NCBI GenBank assembly: GCA_036271875.1
Contig: DATAZU010000016.1
Span: 17,291 to 81,290 of the forward strand
From: Galbitalea sp036271875
GTDB lineage: Bacteria; Actinomycetota; Actinomycetes; Actinomycetales; Microbacteriaceae
Length of the DNA stretch: 64,000 bases
Direction: 5' to 3'
In this document: positions 35,843 to 43,790 of the stretch, one piece after another
How the letters are laid out: every line of letters starts with the position of its first letter
Position numbering within the stretch: the first letter of the stretch is position 1
Notes under the pieces: generated by a model
What the model saw: only the letters and a program-made list of their open reading frames with translations
The model's database searches: none
Told to the model about the DNA's origin: nothing
Made by a program: the position numbers and the translations under genes

Positions 35843-37158
35843 CGAGGCAGCAGCACTTCGGTTGGTTCCTTGCTCGCGGATTCGGCCCGCACGGCTGGGG
35901 GCACCCGTACCTGGACTGGAACTACGACTGGACGAGGCCCGATCTCTACCAGCAGTCTGTGCGCGAACTCGAACAGGCTGGCTTCGACCTGGTCATCATC
36001 GAAGATGCGCCGTCGATGGGAAACGCGTCGACCCTAGATATCCGCATCCGCCAGGCTTTCGGCGGTCCGAAGCTCGATCCCCTGCTGCTCGCGCCATACC
36101 TGTTCGAGGCCACCTCGAACCTCGGTATTGCACCGACCGTGAACCCTGCCGCATACCTTCCCTACACGGCGGCCCGGCAGTTTGCGACCCTCCAGCACCT
36201 GAGCGGAAACCGTCTCGGCCTGAACGTCGTCACCGACACCGGCAGTGCCCGGCACTTCGGGGCAGCCGACCCACTCGACCATGATGCAGCATACGACCGC
36301 GCCGAGGAGTGGATCGGTGGCATCCGCGATCTCTGGCACAGCTGGGACGAGGGCGCCCTCATCGCCGACCCGGCCAAGGGTCGCTATGCGGACGGATCGA
36401 AGCTGCGCGCCATCGCGCACCGCGGGGAGCATTTCTCCTTCGATGGTCCGCTCAACGCGATTCCGTTCACCGATGGCGACCCGACCATCGTGTCGCCGGG
36501 CGGCTCGGGGCGGGGCCTCGGATTCGCGGGTGCGAACTCCGACGTGCAGCTCGCACTCGCACCGCTGGACGCCGAGAGCATCCGGGCCTACCGCGCGAAG
36601 ATCCACGCGGCGGCGGTCGCGGCGGGCCGGAAGCCGACCGACATCACAATCCTGTTCGCCGTCCAGCCGGTGCTGGTCGCGAGCGTCGAGGAGGCCGACC
36701 GACTGGTCGCAGCATCCGCAAACCCCGACGACGCTGCCGTGCGTCTCATTGCCGAACGCCAGTCGAGCGACCTCGAGACCGACCTCACTGCGCTCGATTT
36801 CGACAAGCCGCTCGACCTGTCGGTCTTCGGCGGGCACGTGTCCCGTGGCAGCATCAACCGACTACTGGGCAAAGCCGATCCCGAGACGACTCCCTTGCGT
36901 GAGCTGCTCGCCAGGCAGGCGAAGCTCGGACGCATTAGCGATCGCAGCGGTTTCGTCGGGACGGCGGACGAGTTGGCCGACCTGATCGAGGACCTTGGTG
37001 AATCCGCTGGAAATGACGGCGTACTGCTGTGGGGCGACCTTCATCCCGTGACGGTGCATCGGATGCTGGACGAGCTGGTCCCGATCCTCCGTCGCCGCGG
37101 CATCCTGCGCAGCGAATTCGGCGGCGGGGGACTGCGCGCAAACCTTCGCGACTTCTAG
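35839..37158 (+). CDS. FMN-dependent monooxygenase, NtaA/DmoA family
   Basis: This is a 439-residue flavin-dependent monooxygenase of the luciferase superfamily. The N terminus HFGWFLARGFGPHGWG, FDLVIIEDAPSMGN, RLGLNVVTD and SPGGSGRGLGFAG are typical of the NtaA/SnaA/DmoA/SoxA branch, which cleaves C-N or C-S bonds in nitrilotriacetate, dimethyl sulfide or dibenzothiophene-type substrates with reduced FMN. It overlaps the sulfhydrylase gene and is three bases before a dehydrogenase. No flavin reductase gene is adjacent, so reduced FMN must come from elsewhere. Confidence 0.87.
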   Translation: MTRQQHFGWFLARGFGPHGWGHPYLDWNYDWTRPDLYQQSVRELEQAGFDLVIIEDAPSMGNASTLDIRIRQAFGGPKLDPLLLAPYLFEATSNLGIAPTVNPAAYLPYTAARQFATLQHLSGNRLGLNVVTDTGSARHFGAADPLDHDAAYDRAEEWIGGIRDLWHSWDEGALIADPAKGRYADGSKLRAIAHRGEHFSFDGPLNAIPFTDGDPTIVSPGGSGRGLGFAGANSDVQLALAPLDAESIRAYRAKIHAAAVAAGRKPTDITILFAVQPVLVASVEEADRLVAASANPDDAAVRLIAERQSSDLETDLTALDFDKPLDLSVFGGHVSRGSINRLLGKADPETTPLRELLARQAKLGRISDRSGFVGTADELADLIEDLGESAGNDGVLLWGDLHPVTVHRMLDELVPILRRRGILRSEFGGGGLRANLRDF

Positions 37159-37161
37159 GCC

Positions 37162-38085
37162 ATGTCCGCCGAGAGGGTTGGTGTCCTGGGGCTCGGACGG
37201 ATGGGTCTGCCGACCGCGATTGCGCTCGCCGCGGCCGGATTCGACGTCGTTGCATTTGATCCGTCGCAGGAGCGCTCGAAACTGGCGACGGATGCGGGGC
37301 TCGCGCTTGCGACGAGTTCGGAGGAACTCGCGGCTGCGGCCGATGTCCTGATTACCGTGCTGCCCGGACCGATCGAACTCGAGGATGCGCTGGTCGCACA
37401 GGGAGTGATCGATCAACTTGGCGCCGGTGCTCTTTGGCTGGACCTGACCAGTGGCGCACCCGATGTCACCGAGCGGCTCGCCGCATACGCATCCGACCGC
37501 GGCGTCGCAACGGTTGGAGCACCCATGGCCGGTGGCCCTGCCGCGGCGGAGTCCCGTTCGGTCCGATTCTTCGTCGGCGGCACACCGGCGGCGATTGAGC
37601 GAGCCCGGCTCCTGCTGAACGCGCTCGGCGGACCGGGCGCGATTGACGTGATCGGTGCGTCGGCCGGCTCGGGGCACACCGCCAAGCTTTTGGCCAACCT
37701 GCTCTGGTTCGGGCAGGCTGTTGCCGTCACCGAAGCGCTTCTGCTTGGCGTCTCGCTCGGCGTCCGAGTGGATGTGCTGCGGCGCTCGCTTGCGGCGAGT
37801 GCCGGCGGGAGTGTTTTCATCGAGGAATATCTCGATCGGCTGCTTGCCGGCGACTACCTTGAGACGTTTGGCATCGACCGCTGTGTCGAAGAGCTCGAGA
37901 CGCTGGTTCGTCTGGCCGAACTGCACGCCGTCCCGTTCGAACTCTCGACGAATGTCGCGAGACTCTATCGCGACGCGCTCAAGCGGTTCGGCGCAATCGA
38001 CGGCGAGCTGCTCGCGGCAAAGCTCCTCGAGGAGCGAGCGGGCATCCGGCTCTCGGCCGAGGCCGAGTACAGGGCCATGCCCTAG
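37162..38085 (+). CDS. 3-hydroxyisobutyrate dehydrogenase-family oxidoreductase
   Basis: This 307-residue beta-hydroxyacid dehydrogenase has VGVLGLGRMGLPTAIAL (NAD-binding), DLTSGAPDVTERLA, GAPMAGGPAAAESRS (substrate loop) and K of SGHTAKLLANLLWFGQ as the likely catalytic lysine. Normal length for the family. It is the third gene of the sulfhydrylase-monooxygenase operon and may process a carbon fragment left after C-S or C-N cleavage; that is inference. Its stop overlaps the stop of the convergent esterase in CTAG. Confidence 0.85.
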   Translation: MSAERVGVLGLGRMGLPTAIALAAAGFDVVAFDPSQERSKLATDAGLALATSSEELAAAADVLITVLPGPIELEDALVAQGVIDQLGAGALWLDLTSGAPDVTERLAAYASDRGVATVGAPMAGGPAAAESRSVRFFVGGTPAAIERARLLLNALGGPGAIDVIGASAGSGHTAKLLANLLWFGQAVAVTEALLLGVSLGVRVDVLRRSLAASAGGSVFIEEYLDRLLAGDYLETFGIDRCVEELETLVRLAELHAVPFELSTNVARLYRDALKRFGAIDGELLAAKLLEERAGIRLSAEAEYRAMP

Positions 38086-38996
38086 CTGAAGGCTCCGCGC
38101 AGCGCGTCAGCCTGCTGCCGCCAGAAGTCCTGCGTGACTGGCGCATCCGGAAACAGGGCATTGAAGCCGTGGAACGCACCGGGGATCGTCGTGAATTCGC
38201 ACGCGACGCCGGCGGCCTTCAGGTGCCGCGAGTACTCGAGATCCTCCTCGTAGAACAGGTCGAGATCCCCGACGCCGATCCAGGTCGGCGGCAATCCGCT
38301 CAGGTCTTCGCGTCTGGCCGGAGCCGCGTACGGCGAGACATCCGGACCGCCTACTCCGTCGCCGAGGTAGGACGTCCAGCCAAATCGGTTCGCCTTGGTT
38401 GTCCAGACGAAACGTTTACTGTCGGGCTCAGCGAGCGTGCGGTCGTCGATCATCGGGTAGACCAGCAGCTGGAACATGGGAGCGACCTCACCCCGGTCGT
38501 GCGCGAGAAGTGCGAGCCCGGCGGCAAGTCCGCCGCCAGCGCTCGCGCCGCCAATGGCGACTCGTTTCGGGTCGATGCCCAGCTCTGCCGCGTGGGCGAA
38601 GAGGCCAAGGAGTCCGGCGTAGACGTCGTCAAGGGGCGCGGGAAACGGATGCCCGGGAGCGAGTCGATAGCGAGCGGCAACCACCGTGATCCCGAGTTCC
38701 TTTGCGAAGGCGACGTTCGTTCGGTCGTCCTGTTCCGCAGCGCCGATGACCATCCCTCCGCCGTGGATCCAGAAAAGCGCGGGCCCGGGAGCCTTCAACC
38801 CCCGCGGCTGGAACACACGTAAGGCGATGTTCGGTGCACCAGCGGGGCCAGACACTGTCAGCGAGCTGATCGACACCTCGTCGTTCGAGGTCATCCCCTT
38901 GATCTTCAGCGCGCTCAGCACCTTCACCGAGACCCGGTTGTACGGGATCGTCGGGATGCGTCGGACGCCGACGAGGTCGGGATGCAGCTCGGTCAT
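38082..38996 (-). CDS. Alpha/beta hydrolase fold-3 esterase (HSL family)
   Basis: This 304-residue member of the hormone-sensitive-lipase family (PF07859) has the oxyanion motif HGGGMVIG, the nucleophile Ser in GASAGGGLAAG, the Asp of GVGDLDLFYEED and the His of GAFHGFNAL. ATG 38996 has no Shine-Dalgarno and lies just after GATACT, so the mRNA may be leaderless. It is divergent from an SDR with a 29-bp palindrome in the shared promoter, and a TetR gene follows that SDR. It probably hydrolyses a small ester whose alcohol the SDR oxidises. Confidence 0.87.
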   Translation of the reverse strand: MTELHPDLVGVRRIPTIPYNRVSVKVLSALKIKGMTSNDEVSISSLTVSGPAGAPNIALRVFQPRGLKAPGPALFWIHGGGMVIGAAEQDDRTNVAFAKELGITVVAARYRLAPGHPFPAPLDDVYAGLLGLFAHAAELGIDPKRVAIGGASAGGGLAAGLALLAHDRGEVAPMFQLLVYPMIDDRTLAEPDSKRFVWTTKANRFGWTSYLGDGVGGPDVSPYAAPARREDLSGLPPTWIGVGDLDLFYEEDLEYSRHLKAAGVACEFTTIPGAFHGFNALFPDAPVTQDFWRQQADALRGAFS

Positions 38997-39020
38997 GCAC
39001 AGTATCGTCCGGCAAGCGAA

Positions 39021-39049
39021 ACAGTTTGTCAACAAAGTTGACAAACTGT
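39021..39049. promoter_or_regulatory. Perfect 29-bp palindromic operator (TetR type)
   Basis: ACAGTTTGTCAAC (39021-39033) and its exact complement GTTGACAAACTGT (39037-39049) flank AAA. Each strand contains TTGACA, so the operator overlaps potential -35 boxes in both directions. It lies 24 bases upstream of the esterase start and 74 bases before the SDR start. The likely ligand is the TetR protein at 40215. Confidence 0.7.
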
Positions 39050-39123
39050 GCGGCTCGGACCGAAACTCGTCTCGCACGCGCCGATCGGTGGCGATCAAGG
39101 GAAGTCGAGGGATAAGGGACACC

Positions 39124-40164
39124 ATGGCCAAAAAAGAGAAGCCGCTCACAGCGAAGAGCTCGATCGGCGAATGGCTGAAACATCCCCTCGGCGGGCCGCT
39201 GCTTCGCGAGATGCTCGCCGAAGGCGGCCAGACCGAGAGCGCGCTGACTCCCGTGAAACTGTTCTCGCTGCAGCGACTCGTGGCCATGAGCCAGGGTCAG
39301 CTGAAGCAGGAGGTCGTGGAGGAACTCGTTGCAAAGGCAAACGGCGGCGTTGTCCCGGTCGACGACGAGGGCGGCGACGACGACGAGCCGGGAGCGAGTG
39401 GCGAGTGGGTCGAGCGAATCGTGCCGGATCGCTTCGCGGGTAAGACGGTCATCGTCACGGGTGCCGGCTCTGGAATCGGTCGCGCGACGGCGTCCCGTGT
39501 CGCGCGTGAGGGAGCCACCGTCATCGCCGTCGACGTGTCGAAGGAGCGGCTGGATGACTTCGTTGCAAGCCTGCCCGGTCAATCGGTGAGGGCGGTCGTT
39601 GCCGACATCACGAGCGAGGATGGCGTGAAAGCGATCATCGGGGCGGCCGACGGCCGGATCGACGGCCTCGCCAACGTCGCTGGGATCATGGACGACATGA
39701 CGCCAATGCACGAGGTCACCGATGCCGTTTGGGATCGCGTCTTCTCGGTCAACGTTGATGGCATGTTCAAGCTCACCCGCGCCGTGCTGCCGGCAATGCT
39801 GGCTGCCCACTCTGGCTCGATCGTGAATATCGCGTCGGAGGCCGGACTTCGCGGATCGGCCGCGGGACTCGCGTACACGGCATCCAAGCACGCCGTCGTC
39901 GGAATCACCCGGAGTACCGCCTTCATGTACGCGCGCGAGGGCATTCGAGTGAACGCCGTAGCACCCGGGCCGGTCGCGACCAACATCGGGGGCAACTTCG
40001 CTTCCGACTTCGGTGCGGAGCGGATCAACCTCATGATGACGACGCTGCCGCCGATCGCTGAGCCGGCGCAGCTGGCGGCATCCATCACCTTCCTGCTCAG
40101 CGACGACAGTACCAACGTCACCGGGGTGATTGTGCCATCGGATGGTGGATGGTCGGTCCAATAG
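39124..40164 (+). CDS. SDR dehydrogenase with N-terminal extension
   Basis: This 346-residue protein has a C-terminal classical SDR domain (about 103-346): VTGAGSGIG, D of AVDVSKER, NVAG, S and YTASK active-site residues. The first 100 residues are unusual: IGEWLKHPLGGPLLREML and LSLQRLV-like helices, then an acidic linker DDEGGDDDE. That head resembles modules seen before catalytic domains in some actinobacterial SDRs and glycosidases; its role is unknown. Start ATG 39124. It is probably controlled by the 29-bp palindrome and transcribed with the TetR gene 50 bases downstream. Confidence 0.82.
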   Translation: MAKKEKPLTAKSSIGEWLKHPLGGPLLREMLAEGGQTESALTPVKLFSLQRLVAMSQGQLKQEVVEELVAKANGGVVPVDDEGGDDDEPGASGEWVERIVPDRFAGKTVIVTGAGSGIGRATASRVAREGATVIAVDVSKERLDDFVASLPGQSVRAVVADITSEDGVKAIIGAADGRIDGLANVAGIMDDMTPMHEVTDAVWDRVFSVNVDGMFKLTRAVLPAMLAAHSGSIVNIASEAGLRGSAAGLAYTASKHAVVGITRSTAFMYAREGIRVNAVAPGPVATNIGGNFASDFGAERINLMMTTLPPIAEPAQLAASITFLLSDDSTNVTGVIVPSDGGWSVQ

Positions 40165-40214
40165 CGACGGCGATATCGGATGACGGCGGTTGCGGTCGGG
40201 GATAATCGAATCCG

Positions 40215-40763
40215 ATGGCAACGGCAAAGGGCGAACGCAGTAAGGAGTCCATTCGGGTTGCCGCCGCCGAGCTGTTCGCGAGCCGGGGCTATTCGAACAC
40301 GACGATTCGCGACATCGCCGCGAGTGCAGAGGTCGATCCGGCTCTCGTCATCCGACACTTCGGCTCGAAAGAGAGACTCTTCATCGAGACGATGCAGACC
40401 GAGGCTGCATCAAGCCTCGATCTGGACGGCCCGCTGGACACGCTCGGCGAGCGACTGGTTCGAAGCATCCTCTCCGCTGAGCCGCAAGTGCGGAGCACAT
40501 TTCTCGCGCTCGTCCGAGCAAGTGACACCGGAAGCGTTGGGACCGTCATGCGGGTGTCGCACGAGCAGGGATTCGTCGAGCCGCTTCTCGCGCACCTCAA
40601 GGGTCCGGGCCGCGAGACGCGCGCTCGCCTGGCGGCCGCGATGATCGGCGGCCTCATGTATTCGCTCTGGATCGCGCAAGACGAGAAGCTACAGAACCTC
40701 AGCACCGATGAGTTGGTCGCCGTCTACGCGCCCGCGCTTCAGGTGCTGATCAACGCCGCGTAG
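40215..40763 (+). CDS. TetR/AcrR-family transcriptional regulator
   Basis: This is a 182-residue regulator. The HTH is VAAAELFASRGYSNTTIRDIAASAEVDPALVIRHFGSKE-like in layout (split as SRGYSNTTIRDIA and VDPALVIRHFGSKE). The C-terminal domain is short. It follows the SDR on the same strand and is the best candidate for binding the perfect palindrome in the esterase/SDR promoter. The ligand is unknown; an ester, alcohol or ketone substrate of the two enzymes is a reasonable guess. Confidence 0.85.
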   Translation: MATAKGERSKESIRVAAAELFASRGYSNTTIRDIAASAEVDPALVIRHFGSKERLFIETMQTEAASSLDLDGPLDTLGERLVRSILSAEPQVRSTFLALVRASDTGSVGTVMRVSHEQGFVEPLLAHLKGPGRETRARLAAAMIGGLMYSLWIAQDEKLQNLSTDELVAVYAPALQVLINAA

Positions 40764-40802
40764 CAATTCGGAGACATCTCAGCGAGTGCGCCGATGTCCG
40801 CC

Positions 40803-42251
40803 TTAGCTTGCGGCCCGTTCCTGCGCCGCCCAGAGGTCATTGAGATTGCGAGTCTTCAGTGGCATCGCGATCGGAGTTTGCCTCGGGTCAACACTGCCAG
40901 GCGGGATCTTCCAATATCCACCGAACTCGTCTTGGATGACTTCGTATCCCTCGTTGTGATATTTCAGATGATGGTATTTACATAACGGGATCGCGTTGAT
41001 GAGAGTGGTCTTGCCCCCATCGCGTTTGACAAACCGGATGTGGTGCGCCTCCGTCCATGACGGTGGCCGATCGCAGTCCGGGTCCATGCATCCGCCGAAT
41101 TTCGCCGCGAGGATTTCGCGCTGCTTCCGGTTGTAGAGCCGGTTTTCGGCCAGCGGATCGTCGAAGGTCTCGATGTACGTGCCGTTCCGGTCGAACGCCA
41201 CTCGAAGCGACTTGCCGGTCTCCATGAGGCGCTTGACCGAGTCGATCGAGATCGGGTCGGGCTGGCCGTCGATTCGACCGAAGCCGAGTCCCGTCTTGAG
41301 GGCGGTCTCGGCCACGGTCACGCGAATCACCGCGCCACCCGAACCCAGCATCACGGAGTCATCTGCCTCGGCACCGGTGGCCAGAAGGTGGAAGAAACCG
41401 TCGTAGGCGAGCTGCTGCGGTGTGCGAGCGTCATCCTCGATCGCCTTCGTTTGTGCTGCCTTCGCCTCGTCGACAAACCGCACGCCGCCGCGCTTCGGGC
41501 TGGTCATCCGGTCGAAGTAATCGATGAACTGTGCATACCCTTCGGTGTCCATTGTGATGATCGCGCGACCGCCACCCGTGGGAAGCGGGAAATGGGCGGT
41601 ACCCCGGGCGTTCCAACGCTCGACTTCCTGAACTTTGATGCCCTCGAGGTCCATTTCGTTGCGAAGGTCTCGGGCATTGCGCCACAACCTGTCGGCGTCA
41701 ATGCCGGCGACCGCCTGGCCGACGAGCGTCGCTGCCGCCTTTTCGAGCAGCTCGATGGTGATGGCCGAATTGGGCTCACCGAGGCCACGAGCGATGGACT
41801 GCGATGCGGACGCCGAAATGCTGCCTGCGGCAACCGCGCTTGCGACCGCACGAAGCCAGGGCTTGGTCGGCGCCTGCAGTTCTCCCGTGACGACATCGGG
41901 TGTTCCCTCGTTGGCGATCTCCGTGAGTAGATTTCCCGTCGCGAGCACGGTGATCACCTGCTCCTTGGTTGCCCCGGTTTTCGCCTTGATCAGGTTCGCT
42001 GGTGTGCGGTGCCCGGTCCGTCGTGCGAGACCCTCCGACCCGAGTGCCGGACGGGATCGGAATGCGATCTCACCAGCGAGCGCAGCCCCCGCGGCTTCCA
42101 GAGCGCGACTTGTCGCGGTGTGAAGCTCCATGGCGGCAAGAAGATCTGCGTCGCCCAATTGGCGCAGCGCCCCCACATCCGTAGGAAGTGCGCGCGACGC
42201 ATCACGAGCAGTCGTGAACTGCTGCAGCGCTGGTGCGTCGGGAAGGGCCAT
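40803..42251 (-). CDS. HNH endonuclease domain protein with DUF222 (13E12 type)
   Basis: This is a 482-residue protein. Residues 15 to about 330 are the DUF222 region, helix-rich with no known activity. The C-terminal HNH domain has WTEAHHIRFVKRDGG, TTLINAIPLCKYHHLKYHNEGY, with the paired His, Asn and His of the beta-beta-alpha metal site and a Cys pair in CMDPDCDRP. The family is abundant in actinobacteria, often in several copies, and in mycobacteria is called the 13E12 repeat family. A near-perfect SOS box lies nine bases upstream of ATG 42251. It is presumably a DNA-damage-induced nuclease; what it cuts is unknown. Confidence 0.85.
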   Translation of the reverse strand: MALPDAPALQQFTTARDASRALPTDVGALRQLGDADLLAAMELHTATSRALEAAGAALAGEIAFRSRPALGSEGLARRTGHRTPANLIKAKTGATKEQVITVLATGNLLTEIANEGTPDVVTGELQAPTKPWLRAVASAVAAGSISASASQSIARGLGEPNSAITIELLEKAAATLVGQAVAGIDADRLWRNARDLRNEMDLEGIKVQEVERWNARGTAHFPLPTGGGRAIITMDTEGYAQFIDYFDRMTSPKRGGVRFVDEAKAAQTKAIEDDARTPQQLAYDGFFHLLATGAEADDSVMLGSGGAVIRVTVAETALKTGLGFGRIDGQPDPISIDSVKRLMETGKSLRVAFDRNGTYIETFDDPLAENRLYNRKQREILAAKFGGCMDPDCDRPPSWTEAHHIRFVKRDGGKTTLINAIPLCKYHHLKYHNEGYEVIQDEFGGYWKIPPGSVDPRQTPIAMPLKTRNLNDLWAAQERAAS

Positions 42252-42260
42252 AGAATAAGC

Positions 42261-42278
42261 TTAGAACACCAGTTCTAA
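42261..42278. promoter_or_regulatory. LexA-type SOS box upstream of the HNH gene
   Basis: TTAGAACACCAGTTCTAA is a 7-bp perfect inverted repeat around ACCA. Its core GAAC-N4-GTTC is the actinobacterial/Gram-positive LexA site. It lies nine bases upstream of the start codon, overlapping where transcription must begin. Confidence 0.75.
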
Positions 42279-42349
42279 ACTCGGGTCGAAAATCTTCAAT
42301 TTGTGGAGGGCTTTCACGCCCCAAACCTGGGGCGCCAGCCGGCCCGCAA

Positions 42350-43258
42350 CTAGCCCCAGTTCAGCAGCTTGTTCGGATTCATCAGCATCCAAATGTCTGA
42401 GACGGTCGACTCAGCCTCACTGGTCACTCCGAAGTTGACCACTCCGAAGATGCAGCCCTCGTCCCACATGAGGAACCCGAGGCCGTCGTTGGTCTCCTGG
42501 GGCACGATCTCCACGTCTGGCCGCTTCGCGAGGATCCCCAACAGGAATCGGGCGACGTTTTCGGCGCCAACGACGGGCCTTCTCGCTGCGGAGACCACGC
42601 CACCACCATCGGAGCTGAGCACGACGTTCGGATCCAGCACCGCGATCAACGCGGCGATGTCGCCTGTCTGGGATGCTGCTGCGAATGCGCGGACGACCTC
42701 GTCGTGGTGCTCACGCGACACCTCTCGAGTGCCCTCGCTCTGCATCCGGCGCCGCGCGGATGTCGCAAGCTGCCGACAGGCAGCGGCCGAGCGTCCCACG
42801 ATCTCCGCGATGTCGTCGAATGACACCGCGAACACGTCGTGCAAGACGAATGAGACGCGCTCGGCCGGCGTCATGGACTCGAGCACGAGCAGCAGCGCTG
42901 TGCTGATCGTGTCGTCGAGCGTGACGCGATCGAGTGGATCAAGAACGTTTGCCGGTGTCACCTCGTGCAGTGGCACAGACTCGGGCAGCCACGGCCCGAC
43001 GTAGGCCTCGCGGCGAACCCGGGCCGAGTCGAGAACGTCCAGGCAGACGCGACCGGCCACCCGAGTGAGCCACCCGCGCGGTGACTCGATGGCATCACGC
43101 TCGGGTTGCGACATCCGGTACCAGCGTGCGTAGGTCTCCTGCACGGCGTCTTCGGCCTCCGCGACGATCCCGAGCATCCGGAAACTCAGGCTCATGAGGT
43201 GTCTGCGCTCGCCGATTACCTCATCGTCAACGGTCAATTCGTCGTCCTGCTCTGTCAT
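42350..43258 (-). CDS. ECF41-family RNA polymerase sigma factor
   Basis: This 302-residue sigma factor has sigma2 (ESPRGWLTRVAGRVCLDVLDS), sigma4 (SFDDIAEIVGRSAAACRQLATSARRRM) and a C-terminal SnoaL-like domain of about 100 residues. The linker motif YVGPWLPE (86-93) and the C-terminal NPNKL (294-298; usual form NPDKL) are hallmarks of ECF41, whose tail acts as a built-in regulator in place of a separate anti-sigma factor. ECF41 genes neighbour a carboxymuconolactone decarboxylase, oxidoreductase or epimerase; here an NmrA-type epimerase-like gene lies across the divergent promoter. Confidence 0.9.
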   Translation of the reverse strand: MTEQDDELTVDDEVIGERRHLMSLSFRMLGIVAEAEDAVQETYARWYRMSQPERDAIESPRGWLTRVAGRVCLDVLDSARVRREAYVGPWLPESVPLHEVTPANVLDPLDRVTLDDTISTALLLVLESMTPAERVSFVLHDVFAVSFDDIAEIVGRSAAACRQLATSARRRMQSEGTREVSREHHDEVVRAFAAASQTGDIAALIAVLDPNVVLSSDGGGVVSAARRPVVGAENVARFLLGILAKRPDVEIVPQETNDGLGFLMWDEGCIFGVVNFGVTSEAESTVSDIWMLMNPNKLLNWG

Positions 43259-43316
43259 GGCGCACTCCTCTTCTTCAACAACAGGACGGGACAGCGCGTG
43301 AGATTGTGATGCGCGA

Positions 43317-43343
43317 CCTCACAAATTCTCTCGCCGGATCGTC
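43317..43343 (+). promoter_or_regulatory. ECF41-type promoter
   Basis: CCTCACA (43317-43323), a spacer of exactly 16 bases, and CGTC (43340-43343) match the published ECF41 target form TGTCACA-N16-CGTC except for the first two bases of the -35. The start codon of the membrane-protein gene lies only nine bases after it, so the mRNA would have almost no leader. Confidence 0.65.
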
Positions 43344-43352
43344 CTTGAGACT

Positions 43353-43790
43353 ATGAACAGTAAATTTCGACGCATACTGCTGGGGCTCAGCGTGGCACTG
43401 GCGCTCTATGTCGGGCTCTGGGCCGCGGCATTTCCAGAGTCCTTCTACTCATCATTCCCCGGCCTCGGCCTGCACTGGGTCGCATCCGATGGCCCATTCG
43501 ACGAGCACCTGATTCGCGATGTCGGGGGTCTCTACCTCGGACTCGGCGCAGCAAGCCTCGCTGCCGCGTTCAGTGCATCCGCAACATCCGCCCGGATCGT
43601 CGGCCTCGGCTGGCTGGTGTTCGACGCAATTCATTTGGGTTATCACGTGACGCATCTCGACGGCTCGACTTTCGATCGGATTGGCAACGTCGTGAGTCTC
43701 GGGTTCTTCTTCGTTATCGCGGTACTTCTGGTGCTGCCACCGCGGCGCAGGCTGGCGCCAGCAATAGCGGCAGAGGAGGTGGGCAAGTGA
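43353..43790 (+). CDS. Small integral membrane protein of an ECF41 unit
   Basis: This 145-residue protein has four membrane helices (about residues 8-25, 57-77, 82-100, 112-132) and a short charged C terminus. Between helices 1 and 2 lies a 30-residue loop with FPESFYSSFPGLGLHWV. No enzyme motif is seen. It is the first gene after the ECF41 promoter and overlaps the epimerase-like gene start by ATGA-like coupling (43787-43790). Similar four-helix proteins are common beside ECF sigma factors, but no function is known. Confidence 0.72.
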   Translation: MNSKFRRILLGLSVALALYVGLWAAAFPESFYSSFPGLGLHWVASDGPFDEHLIRDVGGLYLGLGAASLAAAFSASATSARIVGLGWLVFDAIHLGYHVTHLDGSTFDRIGNVVSLGFFFVIAVLLVLPPRRRLAPAIAAEEVGK

